Shown here: positions 24,486 to 33,862 of the stretch, in pieces | How positions within the stretch are numbered: the stretch's first letter is position 1 | Layout of the letters: each line of letters starts with the position of its first letter | Assembly: GCF_000719555.1 (NCBI RefSeq) | Contig: NZ_JOGX01000006.1 | Span: 152,403 to 216,402 of the forward strand | DNA length: 64,000 nucleotides | Direction of reading: 5' to 3' | From: Streptomyces sp. NRRL F-5727 | Lineage (GTDB): Bacteria > Actinomycetota > Actinomycetes > Streptomycetales > Streptomycetaceae | Translations under genes and position numbers: made by a program | The notes under the pieces: model-generated | Database searches by the model: none | Told to the model about the DNA's origin: nothing | What the model saw: only the letters and a program-made list of their open reading frames with translations

Positions 24486-25426
24486 CCGTGGAGGAACTGA
24501 CCCGGCCGTCCGCGCCGGTGCAGGCCGCGTACAGCTACTGCGAGGCCGTCACCGGACAGCAGGCCCGCAACTTCGCCTACGGCATCCGCCTGCTGCCCAC
24601 CGACAAACGGCAGGCCATGTCCGCCCTGTACGCCTTCTCCCGGCGCGTCGACGACATCGGCGACGGCTCCCTGGCCCCGGAGGAGAAGCACGAGCGCCTG
24701 GAGGCCACCCGGACCCTGCTCGACCGGGTCCGCAAGGGCGACGTCGCCGAGGACGACACCGACCCCGTCGGCGTCGCGCTCGCCGACTCCGCCCGCCGCT
24801 TCCCGATCCCCCTCGAAGGGCTCGACGAACTCATCGACGGCGTCCTCATGGACGTCCGCGGCGCGACCTACCGCACCTGGGACGACCTCAAGGTCTACTG
24901 CCGGTGCGTCGCCGGAGCCATCGGCCGGCTCTCCCTCGGCGTCTTCGGCACCCAGCCGGGCGCCGCCGAGTCCGAGCGGGCCGCCGAGTACGCCGACACC
25001 CTCGGCCTCGCGCTGCAGCTCACCAACATCCTCCGGGACGTCCGCGAGGACGCCGGCAACGGCCGCACCTACCTGCCCGCCGACGACCTCGCCCGCTTCG
25101 GCTGCGAGGACGGCTTCGGCGCCGCCGTCCTGCCCGCCGGCGCCGACTTCACCGGGCTCGTCCACTTCGAGGTCCGCCGCGCCCGCGCCCTCTTCGCCGA
25201 GGGCTACCGGCTGCTGCCCATGCTGGACCGGCGCAGCGGCGCCTGCGTCGCCGCCATGGCCGGCATCTACCGCAGGCTCCTCGACCGCATCGAGCGCGAC
25301 CCCGACGCCGTGCTCCGCGGCCGGGTCTCGCTCCCCGGCCCCGAGAAGGCGTACGTCGCCGTCCGCGGCCTCTCCGGCCTCGACGCCCGCCACGTCGCCC
25401 GCCGCACCGCCAGGGGGCGCGCCTGA
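24482..25426 (+). CDS. hpnD: presqualene diphosphate synthase HpnD
   Basis: 314 residues from GTG 24482 (GTGA overlap with hpnC). First Asp motif FSRRVDDIGDGS and second motif LTNILRDVREDAGNGRTYLP (core NILRDVREDAG) are typical of squalene/phytoene synthases. HpnD condenses two farnesyl diphosphates to presqualene diphosphate. It is paralogous to HpnC and directly upstream of hpnE, whose start overlaps its stop (TGATG). Confidence 0.94.
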   Translation: MTVEELTRPSAPVQAAYSYCEAVTGQQARNFAYGIRLLPTDKRQAMSALYAFSRRVDDIGDGSLAPEEKHERLEATRTLLDRVRKGDVAEDDTDPVGVALADSARRFPIPLEGLDELIDGVLMDVRGATYRTWDDLKVYCRCVAGAIGRLSLGVFGTQPGAAESERAAEYADTLGLALQLTNILRDVREDAGNGRTYLPADDLARFGCEDGFGAAVLPAGADFTGLVHFEVRRARALFAEGYRLLPMLDRRSGACVAAMAGIYRRLLDRIERDPDAVLRGRVSLPGPEKAYVAVRGLSGLDARHVARRTARGRA

Positions 25427-26823
25427 TGGCCCCCGTCGACCAGGCCGGTAACCCGGCCCCGACCGCCGTCGTCGTCGGCGGCGGGCTCGCCGGCGTCACC
25501 ACCGCCCTCCAGCTCGCCGAGGCCGGAGTCGGGGTCACGCTGCTCGAAGGCCGGCCCCGCCTCGGCGGCCTCGCCTTCTCCTTCCGCCGCGGCGACCTCA
25601 CCGTCGACAACGGCCAGCACGTCTACCTGCGCTGCTGCACCGCCTACCGCTGGTTCCTCGACCGGATCGACGGCACCCGCCTCGCCCCCCTCCAGGACCG
25701 GCTCGACGTGCCCGTCCTCGACGTCGCCCACCCCCGCGGCCCCCGCCTCGGCCGGATCCGCCGCGACCCGCTGCCGGTCCCCTTCCACCTGGCCCGCAGC
25801 CTCGCCACGTACCCCCACCTCTCGCTCGCCGAGCGGGCCTCCGTCGGCCGCGCCGCCCTCGCGCTCAAGAAGCTCGACCCGGCCGACCCGGCCCTCGACG
25901 GCATCGACTTCGCCACCTGGCTCGGCCGGCACGGACAGTCGCCCCGCGCCATCGAGGCCCTGTGGGACCTCGTCGGCATCCCCACCCTCAACGCCCCCGC
26001 CCCCGACGCCTCCATGGGGCTCGCCGCCATGGTCTTCAAGACCGGGCTGCTCACCGACCCCGGCGCCGCCGACATCGGCTGGGCCCACGTGCCGCTCGGC
26101 CGGCTCCACGACACCCTCGCCGCCAAGGCCCTCGACGGACTCGGCGTCCGGACGCTGCTGCGCACCAAGGCCGAGCGGATCTCCCGCACCGGCGACGGCC
26201 GGTGGACCGTCGAGGTGCCCGGCGAGACCCTGACCGCCGACGCCGTCGTCCTCGCCGTGCCGCAGACCGAGACCCACGCCCTGCTCCCCGAGGGCGCCCT
26301 CGACGACGCCGACCGGCTCCTCGACATCGGCACCGCGCCCATCCTCGACCTGCACGTGGTCTACGACCGCAAGGTGCTGAAGCGGCCCTTCTTCACCGCC
26401 CTCGGCTCCCCGGTCCAGTGGGTCTTCGACCGCACCGAGTCCGCCGGACTCACCGGCGGCGGCCAGTACCTGGCCATCTCGCAGTCCGCCGCCCAGGACG
26501 AGATCGACGTGCCCGTCGCCGAACTCCGCGCGCGCTACCTGCCGGAGCTGGAGCGGCTGCTGCCGGCCGCCCGCGGCGCCGGCGTCCGCGACTTCTTCGT
26601 CACCCGGGAACGGACCGCCACCTTCGCCCCCACCCCGGGCGTCGGGCGCCTTCGCCCCGGTGCCCGCACCCGTGCGCCCGGCCTCTACCTGGCCGGCGCA
26701 TGGACCGCCACCGGCTGGCCCGCGACCATGGAGGGTGCCGTCCGAAGCGGCTTCAGCGCCGCCGGTGCCGCGCTCTCCGCCTTCGGCCGCCGCCACGACC
26801 ATCCGCTGCAGGAGGCGGCATGA
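25426..26823 (+). CDS. hpnE: hydroxysqualene dehydroxylase HpnE
   Basis: 465 residues. FAD-binding N-terminus AVVVGGGLAGVTTALQLAEAG (core GGGLAG), the phytoene-desaturase-like LLEGRPRLGGLAFSF, and the C-terminal GLYLAGAWTATGWPATMEGA flavin motif (core LAGAWTATGWP). HpnE reduces hydroxysqualene to squalene in the HpnCDE route. Overlaps both neighbours by 1 and 4 bases. Confidence 0.94.
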   Translation: MAPVDQAGNPAPTAVVVGGGLAGVTTALQLAEAGVGVTLLEGRPRLGGLAFSFRRGDLTVDNGQHVYLRCCTAYRWFLDRIDGTRLAPLQDRLDVPVLDVAHPRGPRLGRIRRDPLPVPFHLARSLATYPHLSLAERASVGRAALALKKLDPADPALDGIDFATWLGRHGQSPRAIEALWDLVGIPTLNAPAPDASMGLAAMVFKTGLLTDPGAADIGWAHVPLGRLHDTLAAKALDGLGVRTLLRTKAERISRTGDGRWTVEVPGETLTADAVVLAVPQTETHALLPEGALDDADRLLDIGTAPILDLHVVYDRKVLKRPFFTALGSPVQWVFDRTESAGLTGGGQYLAISQSAAQDEIDVPVAELRARYLPELERLLPAARGAGVRDFFVTRERTATFAPTPGVGRLRPGARTRAPGLYLAGAWTATGWPATMEGAVRSGFSAAGAALSAFGRRHDHPLQEAA

Positions 26824-27920
26824 GTGTGATCACAGGAACCAGAGGAGAGACCGTGCCGACCGTGCCCCCGGGGTCCCCGGCCGTCGACACCGCCGACGTC
26901 AACGCCCTGCTGGAGAGGGGGCGGACCCTGTCCACCCCCGTCATGCGGGCGGCCGTCGGCCGCCTGGCGCCTCCCATGGACACCGTGGCCGCCTACCACT
27001 TCGGCTGGATCGACGCCCAGGGCAACCCCACCGACGGCGACAGCGGAAAGGCCGTGCGTCCCGCGCTCGCCCTCCTCTCCGCCGAGGCCGCCGGTGCCGC
27101 GCCCGAGGTCGGCGTCCCCGGCGCGGTCGCCGTCGAGCTCGTGCACAACTTCTCGCTGCTCCACGACGACCTGATGGACGGCGACGAGCAGCGCCGCCAC
27201 CGCGACACCGTGTGGAAGGTGTTCGGCCCCGCCCAGGCGATCCTGGTCGGCGACGCGCTCTCCGCCCTCGCCAACGAGGTGCTGCTCGAACTCGGCACCG
27301 TCGAGGCCGGCCGCGCCACCCGCCGGCTGACCACGGCCAACCGCAAGCTCATCGACGGGCAGGCCCAGGACATCTCCTACGAGCACCGCGAGCGGGTCAC
27401 CGTCGAGGAGTGCCTGGAGATGGAGGGCAACAAGACCGGCGCCCTCCTCGCCTGCGCCGTCTCGATCGGCGCCGTCCTCGGCGGCGCCGACGACCGCACC
27501 GCCGACAAGCTGGAGGAGTACGGCTACCACCTCGGCCTCGCCTTCCAGGCCGTCGACGACCTCCTCGGCATCTGGGGCGACCCGGACGCCACCGGCAAGC
27601 AGACCTGGAGCGACCTCCGGCAGCGCAAGAAGTCGCTGCCGGTCGTCGCCGCCCTCGCGGCCGGCGGGGAGGCGTCCGAGCGGCTCGCCCGGCTGCTCGC
27701 CGAGGACGCCAAGTCCCCCGCGTTCGACTCCTTCACCGAGGAGGACTTCGCCTACCGCGCCGCCCTCATCGAGGAGGCCGGCGGCCGCGAGTGGACCGCC
27801 GAGGAGGCCCGCCGCCAGCACGCGATCGCGCTCCGTGCCCTGCACGAGGTCGACATGCCCGCCCGGGTGCGCGACCAGCTGATCGCCCTCGCCGACTTCG
27901 TCGTCGTACGGAAGAAATGA
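26820..27920 (+). CDS. polyprenyl diphosphate synthase of the hopanoid operon
   Basis: 366 residues from ATG 26820. First aspartate-rich motif LLHDDLMDGDEQRRH (DDxxD followed by RR), a lysine-arginine region GKAVRPAL, and the second motif FQAVDDLLGIWGD (DDxxG). Expected to make farnesyl diphosphate, the substrate of HpnD, from IPP and DMAPP. The residues before the first DDxxD that set chain length fit a short-chain product, but this is an inference. ATGA overlap with hpnE. Confidence 0.92.
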   Translation: MSVITGTRGETVPTVPPGSPAVDTADVNALLERGRTLSTPVMRAAVGRLAPPMDTVAAYHFGWIDAQGNPTDGDSGKAVRPALALLSAEAAGAAPEVGVPGAVAVELVHNFSLLHDDLMDGDEQRRHRDTVWKVFGPAQAILVGDALSALANEVLLELGTVEAGRATRRLTTANRKLIDGQAQDISYEHRERVTVEECLEMEGNKTGALLACAVSIGAVLGGADDRTADKLEEYGYHLGLAFQAVDDLLGIWGDPDATGKQTWSDLRQRKKSLPVVAALAAGGEASERLARLLAEDAKSPAFDSFTEEDFAYRAALIEEAGGREWTAEEARRQHAIALRALHEVDMPARVRDQLIALADFVVVRKK

Positions 27921-27936
27921 TCACCAGCAGCCAGAT

Positions 27937-28032
27937 ATGAGTGCGCAGTCGCCGGCCGGCGCCACCCGGTGCCGGCCGACGGCAGACCCGCAGGAGCAGA
28001 GGAAACCGACTGCCACGAAGGGGAAGCCATGA
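27937..28032 (+). CDS. 31-codon ORF coupled to shc
   Basis: ATG 27937 starts a 31-codon ORF (MSAQSPAGATRCRP...) rich in Arg, Pro, Lys and Thr; its TGA overlaps the shc ATG as ATGA. It fills the only gap in the hopanoid operon. AGCAGCCAGAT upstream is a weak RBS, and shc has its own AAGGGGAAG. It may be a small coupled peptide or merely a chance frame. I do not recognise a family. Confidence 0.35.
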   Translation: MSAQSPAGATRCRPTADPQEQRKPTATKGKP

Positions 28033-30035
28033 CAGCGACGACCGACGGAAACGCCGGGGCCCTCGGTCCCCTCGCGCCCGCGGCACGCACCACACGACAC
28101 CACCGCACCACATCAGCCGCCGCCCCGGGGCCCCTGGAGGAGGCCGCCGCCCGCGCCGTCCGCAGGGCCACCGACCACCTCCTCGCCCGCCAGGCGCCCG
28201 AGGGGTGGTGGAAGGGCGACCTGGAGACCAACGTCACCATGGACGCCGAGGACCTGCTGCTCCGCCGGTTCCTCGGCATCCTCGACCCGGACACCCTCGC
28301 CGCCGCCGCCCGCCACATCCGGAGCCGGCAGTACGAGGACGGCACCTGGCCGACCTTCTACGGCGGGCCCGGCGACCTGTCCGCCACCGTCGAGGCGTAC
28401 GTCGCCCTCCGGCTGGCCGGGGACCGGCCCGAGGCCGCGCACATGGCCCGCGCCGCCGGCTGGATCCGGGCCCGCGGCGGCATCGCCGGCGCCCGCGTCT
28501 TCACCCGCATCTGGCTGGCCCTCTTCGGCTGGTGGCGCTGGGAGGACCTGCCCGAGCTGCCGCCCGAGCTGGTCTTCCTGCCGTCCTGGTTCCCGCTGAA
28601 CATCTACGACTTCGGCTGCTGGGCCCGGCAGACCATCGTGCCGCTCGCCATCGTCTCCGCGCACCGCCCGGTCCGCCCCGCGCCCTTCCCCCTCGACGAG
28701 CTGCACACCGACCCGGACCGCCCGGCGCCGCCGCGCCCGCTCGCCCCGCTCACCGGCTGGGACGGCATCTTCCAGCGCCTCGACAAGGCCCTGCACGTCT
28801 ACCACCGCTTCGCCCTGCGCGGCCTGCGCCGGGCGGCCATGAACTCCGCCTCCCGCTGGATCATCGAACGGCAGGAGAACGACGGCTGCTGGGGCGGCAT
28901 CCAGCCGCCGGCCGTCTACTCGCTCATCGCCCTCCACCTGCTCGGCTACGACCTGGAACACCCGGTCATGCGGGCCGGCCTGGAGTCCCTGGACCGGTTC
29001 GCCGTCTGGCGCGAGGAACCCGAGGGCCCGGTCCGCATGATCGAGGCGTGCCAGTCGCCCGTCTGGGACACCTGCCTCGCCACCATCGCCCTCGCCGACG
29101 CCGGCCTGCCCGCCGACCACCCGGCCCTCGTGAAGGCCGTGGACTGGATGCTCGGCGAGGAGATCACCAAGGCCGGCGACTGGGCCGTGCGCCGGCCCGG
29201 ACTCCCGCCCGGCGGCTGGGCGTTCGAGTTCCACAACGACAACTACCCGGACATCGACGACACCGCCGAGGTGATCCTCGCGCTGCGCCGGGTCCGCCAC
29301 CCCGACCCCGCCCGGGTGAACGCCGCAGTCGACCGCGCCGCCCGCTGGACCGCCGGGATGCAGTCCGGCAACGGCGCCTGGGCCGCCTTCGACGCCGACA
29401 ACACCGGCGTCCTGCCGAACAAGCTGCCCTTCTGCGACTTCGGCGAGGTCATCGACCCGCCCTCCGTCGACGTCACCGCCCACGTCGTGGAGATGCTGGC
29501 CCACGAGGGCCGGACCGAGGACCCCCGCACCCGCCGGGGCATCGACTGGCTGCTCGCCGAACAGGATCCCAACGGCGCCTGGTTCGGCCGCTGGGGCGTC
29601 AACTACGTCTACGGCACCGGCTCGGTGCTCCCCGCCCTCGCCGCCGCCGGGATCCCCGCCTCCCACCCGGCGGTCCGCCGGGCCGTCGCCTGGCTCGCCT
29701 CCGTCCAGAACCAGGACGGCGGCTGGGGCGAGGACCTGCGCTCGTACGACGACCGGTCCTGGATCGGCCGGGGCACCTCCACCGCCTCGCAGACCGCCTG
29801 GGCCCTCATCGCCCTGCTGGCCGCCGGCGAGCGCGAGTCGGAGACGGTCCGCCGGGGCGTGGCCTGGCTGGCGGAGACCCAGCACGAGGACGGCTCCTGG
29901 GACGAGCCGTACTTCACCGGCACCGGCTTCCCCTGGGACTTCTCCATCAACTACCACCTCTACCGGCAGGTCTTCCCGCTCACCGCGCTCGGCCGGTACC
30001 TGCACGGCGAGCCCACGCTCCACCGGGAGGGGTGA
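28029..30035 (+). CDS. shc: squalene-hopene cyclase
   Basis: 668 residues from ATG 28029 behind AAGGGGAAG. The catalytic DXDD motif is DIDD at about residue 408 (NYPDIDDTAEV). Several QW repeats are visible (e.g. QYEDGTWPTFYG, QENDGCWGG, QDPNGAWFGRWG, QNQDGGWGED, QHEDGSWDE). It cyclises squalene to hopene and hopanol at the membrane face. Length is normal. The stop overlaps hpnG (TGATG). Confidence 0.97.
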   Translation: MTATTDGNAGALGPLAPAARTTRHHRTTSAAAPGPLEEAAARAVRRATDHLLARQAPEGWWKGDLETNVTMDAEDLLLRRFLGILDPDTLAAAARHIRSRQYEDGTWPTFYGGPGDLSATVEAYVALRLAGDRPEAAHMARAAGWIRARGGIAGARVFTRIWLALFGWWRWEDLPELPPELVFLPSWFPLNIYDFGCWARQTIVPLAIVSAHRPVRPAPFPLDELHTDPDRPAPPRPLAPLTGWDGIFQRLDKALHVYHRFALRGLRRAAMNSASRWIIERQENDGCWGGIQPPAVYSLIALHLLGYDLEHPVMRAGLESLDRFAVWREEPEGPVRMIEACQSPVWDTCLATIALADAGLPADHPALVKAVDWMLGEEITKAGDWAVRRPGLPPGGWAFEFHNDNYPDIDDTAEVILALRRVRHPDPARVNAAVDRAARWTAGMQSGNGAWAAFDADNTGVLPNKLPFCDFGEVIDPPSVDVTAHVVEMLAHEGRTEDPRTRRGIDWLLAEQDPNGAWFGRWGVNYVYGTGSVLPALAAAGIPASHPAVRRAVAWLASVQNQDGGWGEDLRSYDDRSWIGRGTSTASQTAWALIALLAAGERESETVRRGVAWLAETQHEDGSWDEPYFTGTGFPWDFSINYHLYRQVFPLTALGRYLHGEPTLHREG

Positions 30036-30691
30036 TGGACCGCCCGCCCGGGGAACCGGGCACCACCGTGCCGCCGCTGCTCGTCGCCTGCGCGCTCGGC
30101 ATCGAGCGTCTCGCCCTGCGCGGCGGCGACCGGGGAGAGGCGCCCGGGCCGGTCCGGGTGGTCCGCACCGGCATGGGACCCGTCCACGCCGCCCGCGGGG
30201 TGTCACAGGCCCTCGGCCGCGAGGGCTGGCACGGGGCCGCCGTCATCGCCTCCGGCTTCTGCGCCGGACTCGCCCCCGGGATGCACCCCGGCGACCTGGT
30301 CGTCGCCGAGGAGACCCGCGGCCCCGGCGGCGCCACCGCCTGCGACGGCACCGACCTCCTCGTCGAGGCCCTCACCCGGGCGCTGCCGGGACGGACCGTG
30401 CACACGGGTCCGCTGACCGGCTCCGACCACGTGGTGCGGGGCCCCGAGCGGGCCGCGCTGGCCGCCGGCGGGGCGATCGCCGTCGACATGGAGTCCGCCG
30501 CCACCCTCGGTACCGCGCGGGCCGCCGGACCCCGGCCCGTTGCCGCCGTACGGGTGGTCGTGGACGCCCCCGAGCACGAACTGGTCCGGATCGGCACGGT
30601 ACGCGGGGGAATATCGGCCTTCCGCGTCCTTCGTGCCGTCCTTCCCCCCTTCTTCGAATGGCACCGTTCTCTGCTGCTCCCCAGGAGGTGA
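30035..30691 (+). CDS. hpnG: hopanoid-associated nucleosidase HpnG
   Basis: 218 residues with the purine-nucleoside-phosphorylase fold: VVRTGMGPVHAARG, VIASGFCAGLAPGMHPGDLVVAEE (core SGFCAGL) and AIAVDMESAA with the catalytic region. HpnG removes adenine from adenosylhopane to give ribosylhopane. The place between shc and hpnH is the usual one. It ends 8 bases before hpnH. Confidence 0.92.
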   Translation: MDRPPGEPGTTVPPLLVACALGIERLALRGGDRGEAPGPVRVVRTGMGPVHAARGVSQALGREGWHGAAVIASGFCAGLAPGMHPGDLVVAEETRGPGGATACDGTDLLVEALTRALPGRTVHTGPLTGSDHVVRGPERAALAAGGAIAVDMESAATLGTARAAGPRPVAAVRVVVDAPEHELVRIGTVRGGISAFRVLRAVLPPFFEWHRSLLLPRR

Positions 30692-30698
30692 GCGAGTT

Positions 30699-31715
30699 AT
30701 GGCCATGCCGCTCCGTCAGTCCGTCCGGGTCGGGACCTATCTCTTCGAACAGAAGCTCCGCAAGCGGGACAAGTTCCCCCTCATCGTCGAGCTGGAGCCG
30801 CTCTACGCCTGCAACCTCAAGTGCGAGGGCTGCGGCAAGATCCAGCACCCGGCCGGCGTCCTCAAGCAGCGCATGCCGGTCGCCCAGGCGGTCGGCGCCG
30901 TCCTGGAGTCCGGCGCCCCGATGGTCTCCATCGCCGGCGGCGAACCCCTGATGCACCCCCAGATCCACGAGATCGTGCGCCAGCTGGTCGCCCGGAGGAA
31001 GTACGTCTTCCTCTGCACCAACGCGATGCTGCTGCGCAAGAAGCTCGCCGATTTCACCCCCTCCCCCTACTTCGCCTTCGCCGTCCACATCGACGGACTG
31101 CGCGAACGCCACGACGAATCCGTCGCCAAGGAAGGCGTGTTCGACGAGGCCGTCGCGGCGATCAAGGAAGCCAAACGGCGCGGATTCCGGGTCACCACCA
31201 ATTCGACCTTCTTCAACACCGACACCCCGCAGACCATCATCGAGGTGCTGAATTTCCTCAACGACGACCTCCAGGTCGACGAAATGATGATCTCGCCCGC
31301 CTATGCCTACGAGAAGGCGCCCGACCAGGAACACTTCCTCGGCGTCGAACAGACCAGGGAACTCTTCAAGAAGGCGTTCGCCGGCGGCAACCGGCGCCGC
31401 TGGCGCCTCAACCACTCGCCGCTCTTCCTCGACTTCCTCGAAGGAAAGGCCGACTTCCCCTGCACCGCCTGGGCGATCCCCAACTACTCCCTCTTCGGGT
31501 GGCAGCGCCCCTGCTATCTGATGAGCGACGGCTACGTCCCCACCTACCGCGAGCTCGTCGAGGAGACCGACTGGGACAAGTACGGCCGCGGCAAGGACCC
31601 GCGCTGCGCCAACTGCATGGCGCACTGCGGCTACGAACCGACCGCCGTGCTCGCCACCATGGGCTCGCTCAAGGAGTCGCTGCGGGCGGTCCGCGAGACC
31701 GTCCAGGGGAGCTGA
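30699..31715 (+). CDS. hpnH: adenosyl-hopene transferase HpnH (radical SAM)
   Basis: 338 residues from ATG 30699, with AGGAGG at 30683-30688. The radical SAM cluster C38-x3-C42-x2-C45 lies in ACNLKCEGCGK; the SAM-binding SIAGGEPLMHP follows. A C-terminal SPASM-like cysteine set is present (CANCMAHCGYEP). HpnH joins a 5'-deoxyadenosyl radical to diploptene to start the C35 side chain. Upstream of an aminotransferase gene by 10 bases. Confidence 0.96.
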   Translation: MAMPLRQSVRVGTYLFEQKLRKRDKFPLIVELEPLYACNLKCEGCGKIQHPAGVLKQRMPVAQAVGAVLESGAPMVSIAGGEPLMHPQIHEIVRQLVARRKYVFLCTNAMLLRKKLADFTPSPYFAFAVHIDGLRERHDESVAKEGVFDEAVAAIKEAKRRGFRVTTNSTFFNTDTPQTIIEVLNFLNDDLQVDEMMISPAYAYEKAPDQEHFLGVEQTRELFKKAFAGGNRRRWRLNHSPLFLDFLEGKADFPCTAWAIPNYSLFGWQRPCYLMSDGYVPTYRELVEETDWDKYGRGKDPRCANCMAHCGYEPTAVLATMGSLKESLRAVRETVQGS

Positions 31716-31725
31716 GGGCCGGGCC

Positions 31726-33111
31726 ATGACCGACGGCTTCGACCTGCGGGCGCTGCTCGCCGAACGCGGCGGCGAGCGGTACGGGCTGCACGCCCGGTAC
31801 CTCAACCCGCAGCTGCCGCGGATGCTGCACACCATCGGCTTCGACAAGGTCTACGAGCGGGCCGCCGGCGCCCACTTCTGGGACGCCGAGGGCAACGACC
31901 ACCTCGACATGCTCGCCGGCTTCGGCGTCATGGGCCTCGGCCGGCACCACCCCGTCGTCCGTCAGGCCCTGCACGACGTCCTCGACGCGGACCTCCCCGA
32001 CCTCACCCGCTTCGACTGCCCGCCGCTGCCGGGACTGCTCGCCGAGCGGCTGCTCGCCCACAGCCCCCACCTCGACCGGGTCTTCTTCGGCAACAGCGGC
32101 ACCGAGGCCGTCGAGACCGCCCTGAAGTTCGCCCGGTACGCCACCGGCCGGCCCAGGATCGTCTACTGCCACCACGCCTTCCACGGCCTCACCACCGGCG
32201 CCCTGTCCGTCAACGGCGAGCAGGGCTTCCGGGCGGGCTTCGACCCGCTGCTCCCCGACACGGCGATCGCGCTCGGCGACCTCGACGCCCTGGAGCGCGA
32301 GCTCCGCAGGGGCGACGTGGCCGGCTTCGTGGTCGAGCCGATCCAGGGCAAGGGCGTCCACGAGGCCCCGCCCGGCTTCCTCGCCGCCGCCCAGGAGCTG
32401 CTCCACCGGCACGGGGCGCTGCTGATCGCCGACGAGGTGCAGACCGGCCTCGGCAGGACCGGCGACTTCTACGCGTACCAGCACGAGGACGGCGTCGAGC
32501 CGGACCTGGTGTGCGTGGCGAAGGCGCTCTCCGGCGGGTACGTGCCGGTCGGCGCCACCCTCGGCAAGGACTGGATCTTCAAGAAGGTCTACTCGTCCAT
32601 GGACCGGGTCCTGGTCCACTCCGCCAGCTTCGGCTCCAACGCGCAGGCGATGGCGGCCGGGCTCGCGGTGCTCTCGGTGATGGAGTCCGAGGGGACGGTC
32701 GCGCACGTGCGGCGGGTCGGCGGACTGCTGAAGAGCCGCCTGGAGGAGCTGGTGCCCCGGTACGAGCTGCTGCACGCGGTGCGGGGCCGGGGGCTGATGA
32801 TCGGGATCGAGTTCGGCCGGCCGAGCTCGCTGGGGCTGCGCGGCCGGTGGGCGATGCTCCAGACGGCCCGGAAGGGGCTCTTCGCGCAGATGGTGGTGGT
32901 GCCGCTGCTCCAGCGGCACCGGATCCTCACCCAGGTCTCCGGCGACCACCTGGAGGTGATCAAGCTGATCCCGCCGCTGGTGATCGACGAGGCGGACGTG
33001 GACCGCTTCGTCACCGCCTTCACGGCGGTCATGGAGGACGCCCACGGCGGCGGCGGGCTGCTCTGGGACTTCGGGAAGACGCTGGTGAAGCAGGCGGTCG
33101 CGCAGCGCTGA
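31726..33111 (+). CDS. hpnO: PLP aminotransferase of hopanoid side chain (HpnO-type)
   Basis: 461 residues, class III aminotransferase. GNSGTEAVETALKFAR binds phosphate, LLIADEVQTGLGRTG holds the PLP aspartate, and CVAKALSGGYVPVGA holds the Schiff-base lysine. In hopanoid loci this enzyme makes aminobacteriohopanetriol from ribosylhopane. In S. coelicolor the corresponding gene is separated from hpnH by ispG and dxs copies; here it follows hpnH directly. Last gene of the operon. Confidence 0.92.
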   Translation: MTDGFDLRALLAERGGERYGLHARYLNPQLPRMLHTIGFDKVYERAAGAHFWDAEGNDHLDMLAGFGVMGLGRHHPVVRQALHDVLDADLPDLTRFDCPPLPGLLAERLLAHSPHLDRVFFGNSGTEAVETALKFARYATGRPRIVYCHHAFHGLTTGALSVNGEQGFRAGFDPLLPDTAIALGDLDALERELRRGDVAGFVVEPIQGKGVHEAPPGFLAAAQELLHRHGALLIADEVQTGLGRTGDFYAYQHEDGVEPDLVCVAKALSGGYVPVGATLGKDWIFKKVYSSMDRVLVHSASFGSNAQAMAAGLAVLSVMESEGTVAHVRRVGGLLKSRLEELVPRYELLHAVRGRGLMIGIEFGRPSSLGLRGRWAMLQTARKGLFAQMVVVPLLQRHRILTQVSGDHLEVIKLIPPLVIDEADVDRFVTAFTAVMEDAHGGGGLLWDFGKTLVKQAVAQR

Positions 33112-33156
33112 CAGCCGGGATCTCCCGGAGCCTCCCGGGCAGGGCTTCCCGAGTTT

Positions 33157-33191
33157 TTGCCTCTGAGGCAAGAAAGTTGCCTCAGAGGCAC
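33157..33191. promoter_or_regulatory. twin palindromic operator
   Basis: TTGCCTCTGAGGCAA (33157-33171) is a perfect 15-bp palindrome, and TTGCCTCAGAGGCAC (33177-33191) is nearly so. Centres are 20 bp apart, about two helical turns, so two dimers would sit on one face of the DNA. It lies 21 bases before the ATG of the XRE-cupin regulator and is almost certainly its autoregulatory site. Confidence 0.85.
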
Positions 33192-33211
33192 GTTCCTGGC
33201 GGAATGGACGT

Positions 33212-33841
33212 ATGGACCACGTCCCCCGGGGCTCCGCCCCGGAAACCGCCGCCCCCGAGCTCGTGCCCGACGTCGCCCCGCAGCTGCGGGCCCTGCGCCG
33301 GCGCCGGGGGCTCACCCTGGAGGCCGCGGCCCAGCGGGCCGGGCTCTCCCCGGCGCACCTCTCGCGCCTGGAGACCGGGAACCGGCAGCCCTCGCTGCCG
33401 ATGCTGCTGGCCCTCGCCCGTATCTACGGTACGACGGTCGCCGAGCTGCTCGGGGAGACCCCGCCCGAGCGCGACCCGGTGGTCCGGGCCGGCCGCTCCG
33501 AGCCGGTGGAGGCCGACGGCTGGATCTACCGGCAGGCCGGCGGCGCCGGCCGGGCCATGCAGTGCCTCCGGGTCCACGTGCCGTACGCCACCCGGGCCGA
33601 CATCGTGCGCGTCCACCCGGGCGAGGAGTGGCTGCATGTCCTCGACGGGCAGGTCCGGCTCGCGCTCGGCGAGACCGTGCACCTGCTCGATCCCGGGGAC
33701 AGCGCGCACTTCGACTCGCTCACCCCGCACCGGATCGGCGCGGCCGGCCGCGCCGGCGCCGAGGTGTTGTTCGTCCACACCCTCCTGCAGAGCCCCGCCG
33801 CCGAGCTGTGCCTGGGCGGCGGCGCCCCGCATCCCGTCTGA
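33212..33841 (+). CDS. XRE family regulator with cupin domain
   Basis: 209 residues. Residues about 25-80 form an XRE helix-turn-helix (LRALRRRRGLTLEAAAQRAGLSPAHLSRLETG, core AGLSPAHLSRLE). Residues about 110-190 form a cupin barrel with EEWLHVLDGQV and DPGDSAHFDSLTPH. Such regulators sense a small ligand and usually repress neighbouring genes. A DUF6126 membrane peptide follows after 21 bases. It sits at the end of the hopanoid operon, as SCO6770 does. Confidence 0.92.
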   Translation: MDHVPRGSAPETAAPELVPDVAPQLRALRRRRGLTLEAAAQRAGLSPAHLSRLETGNRQPSLPMLLALARIYGTTVAELLGETPPERDPVVRAGRSEPVEADGWIYRQAGGAGRAMQCLRVHVPYATRADIVRVHPGEEWLHVLDGQVRLALGETVHLLDPGDSAHFDSLTPHRIGAAGRAGAEVLFVHTLLQSPAAELCLGGGAPHPV

Positions 33842-33862
33842 GCCTCCGAAGGGTCGACCGAC

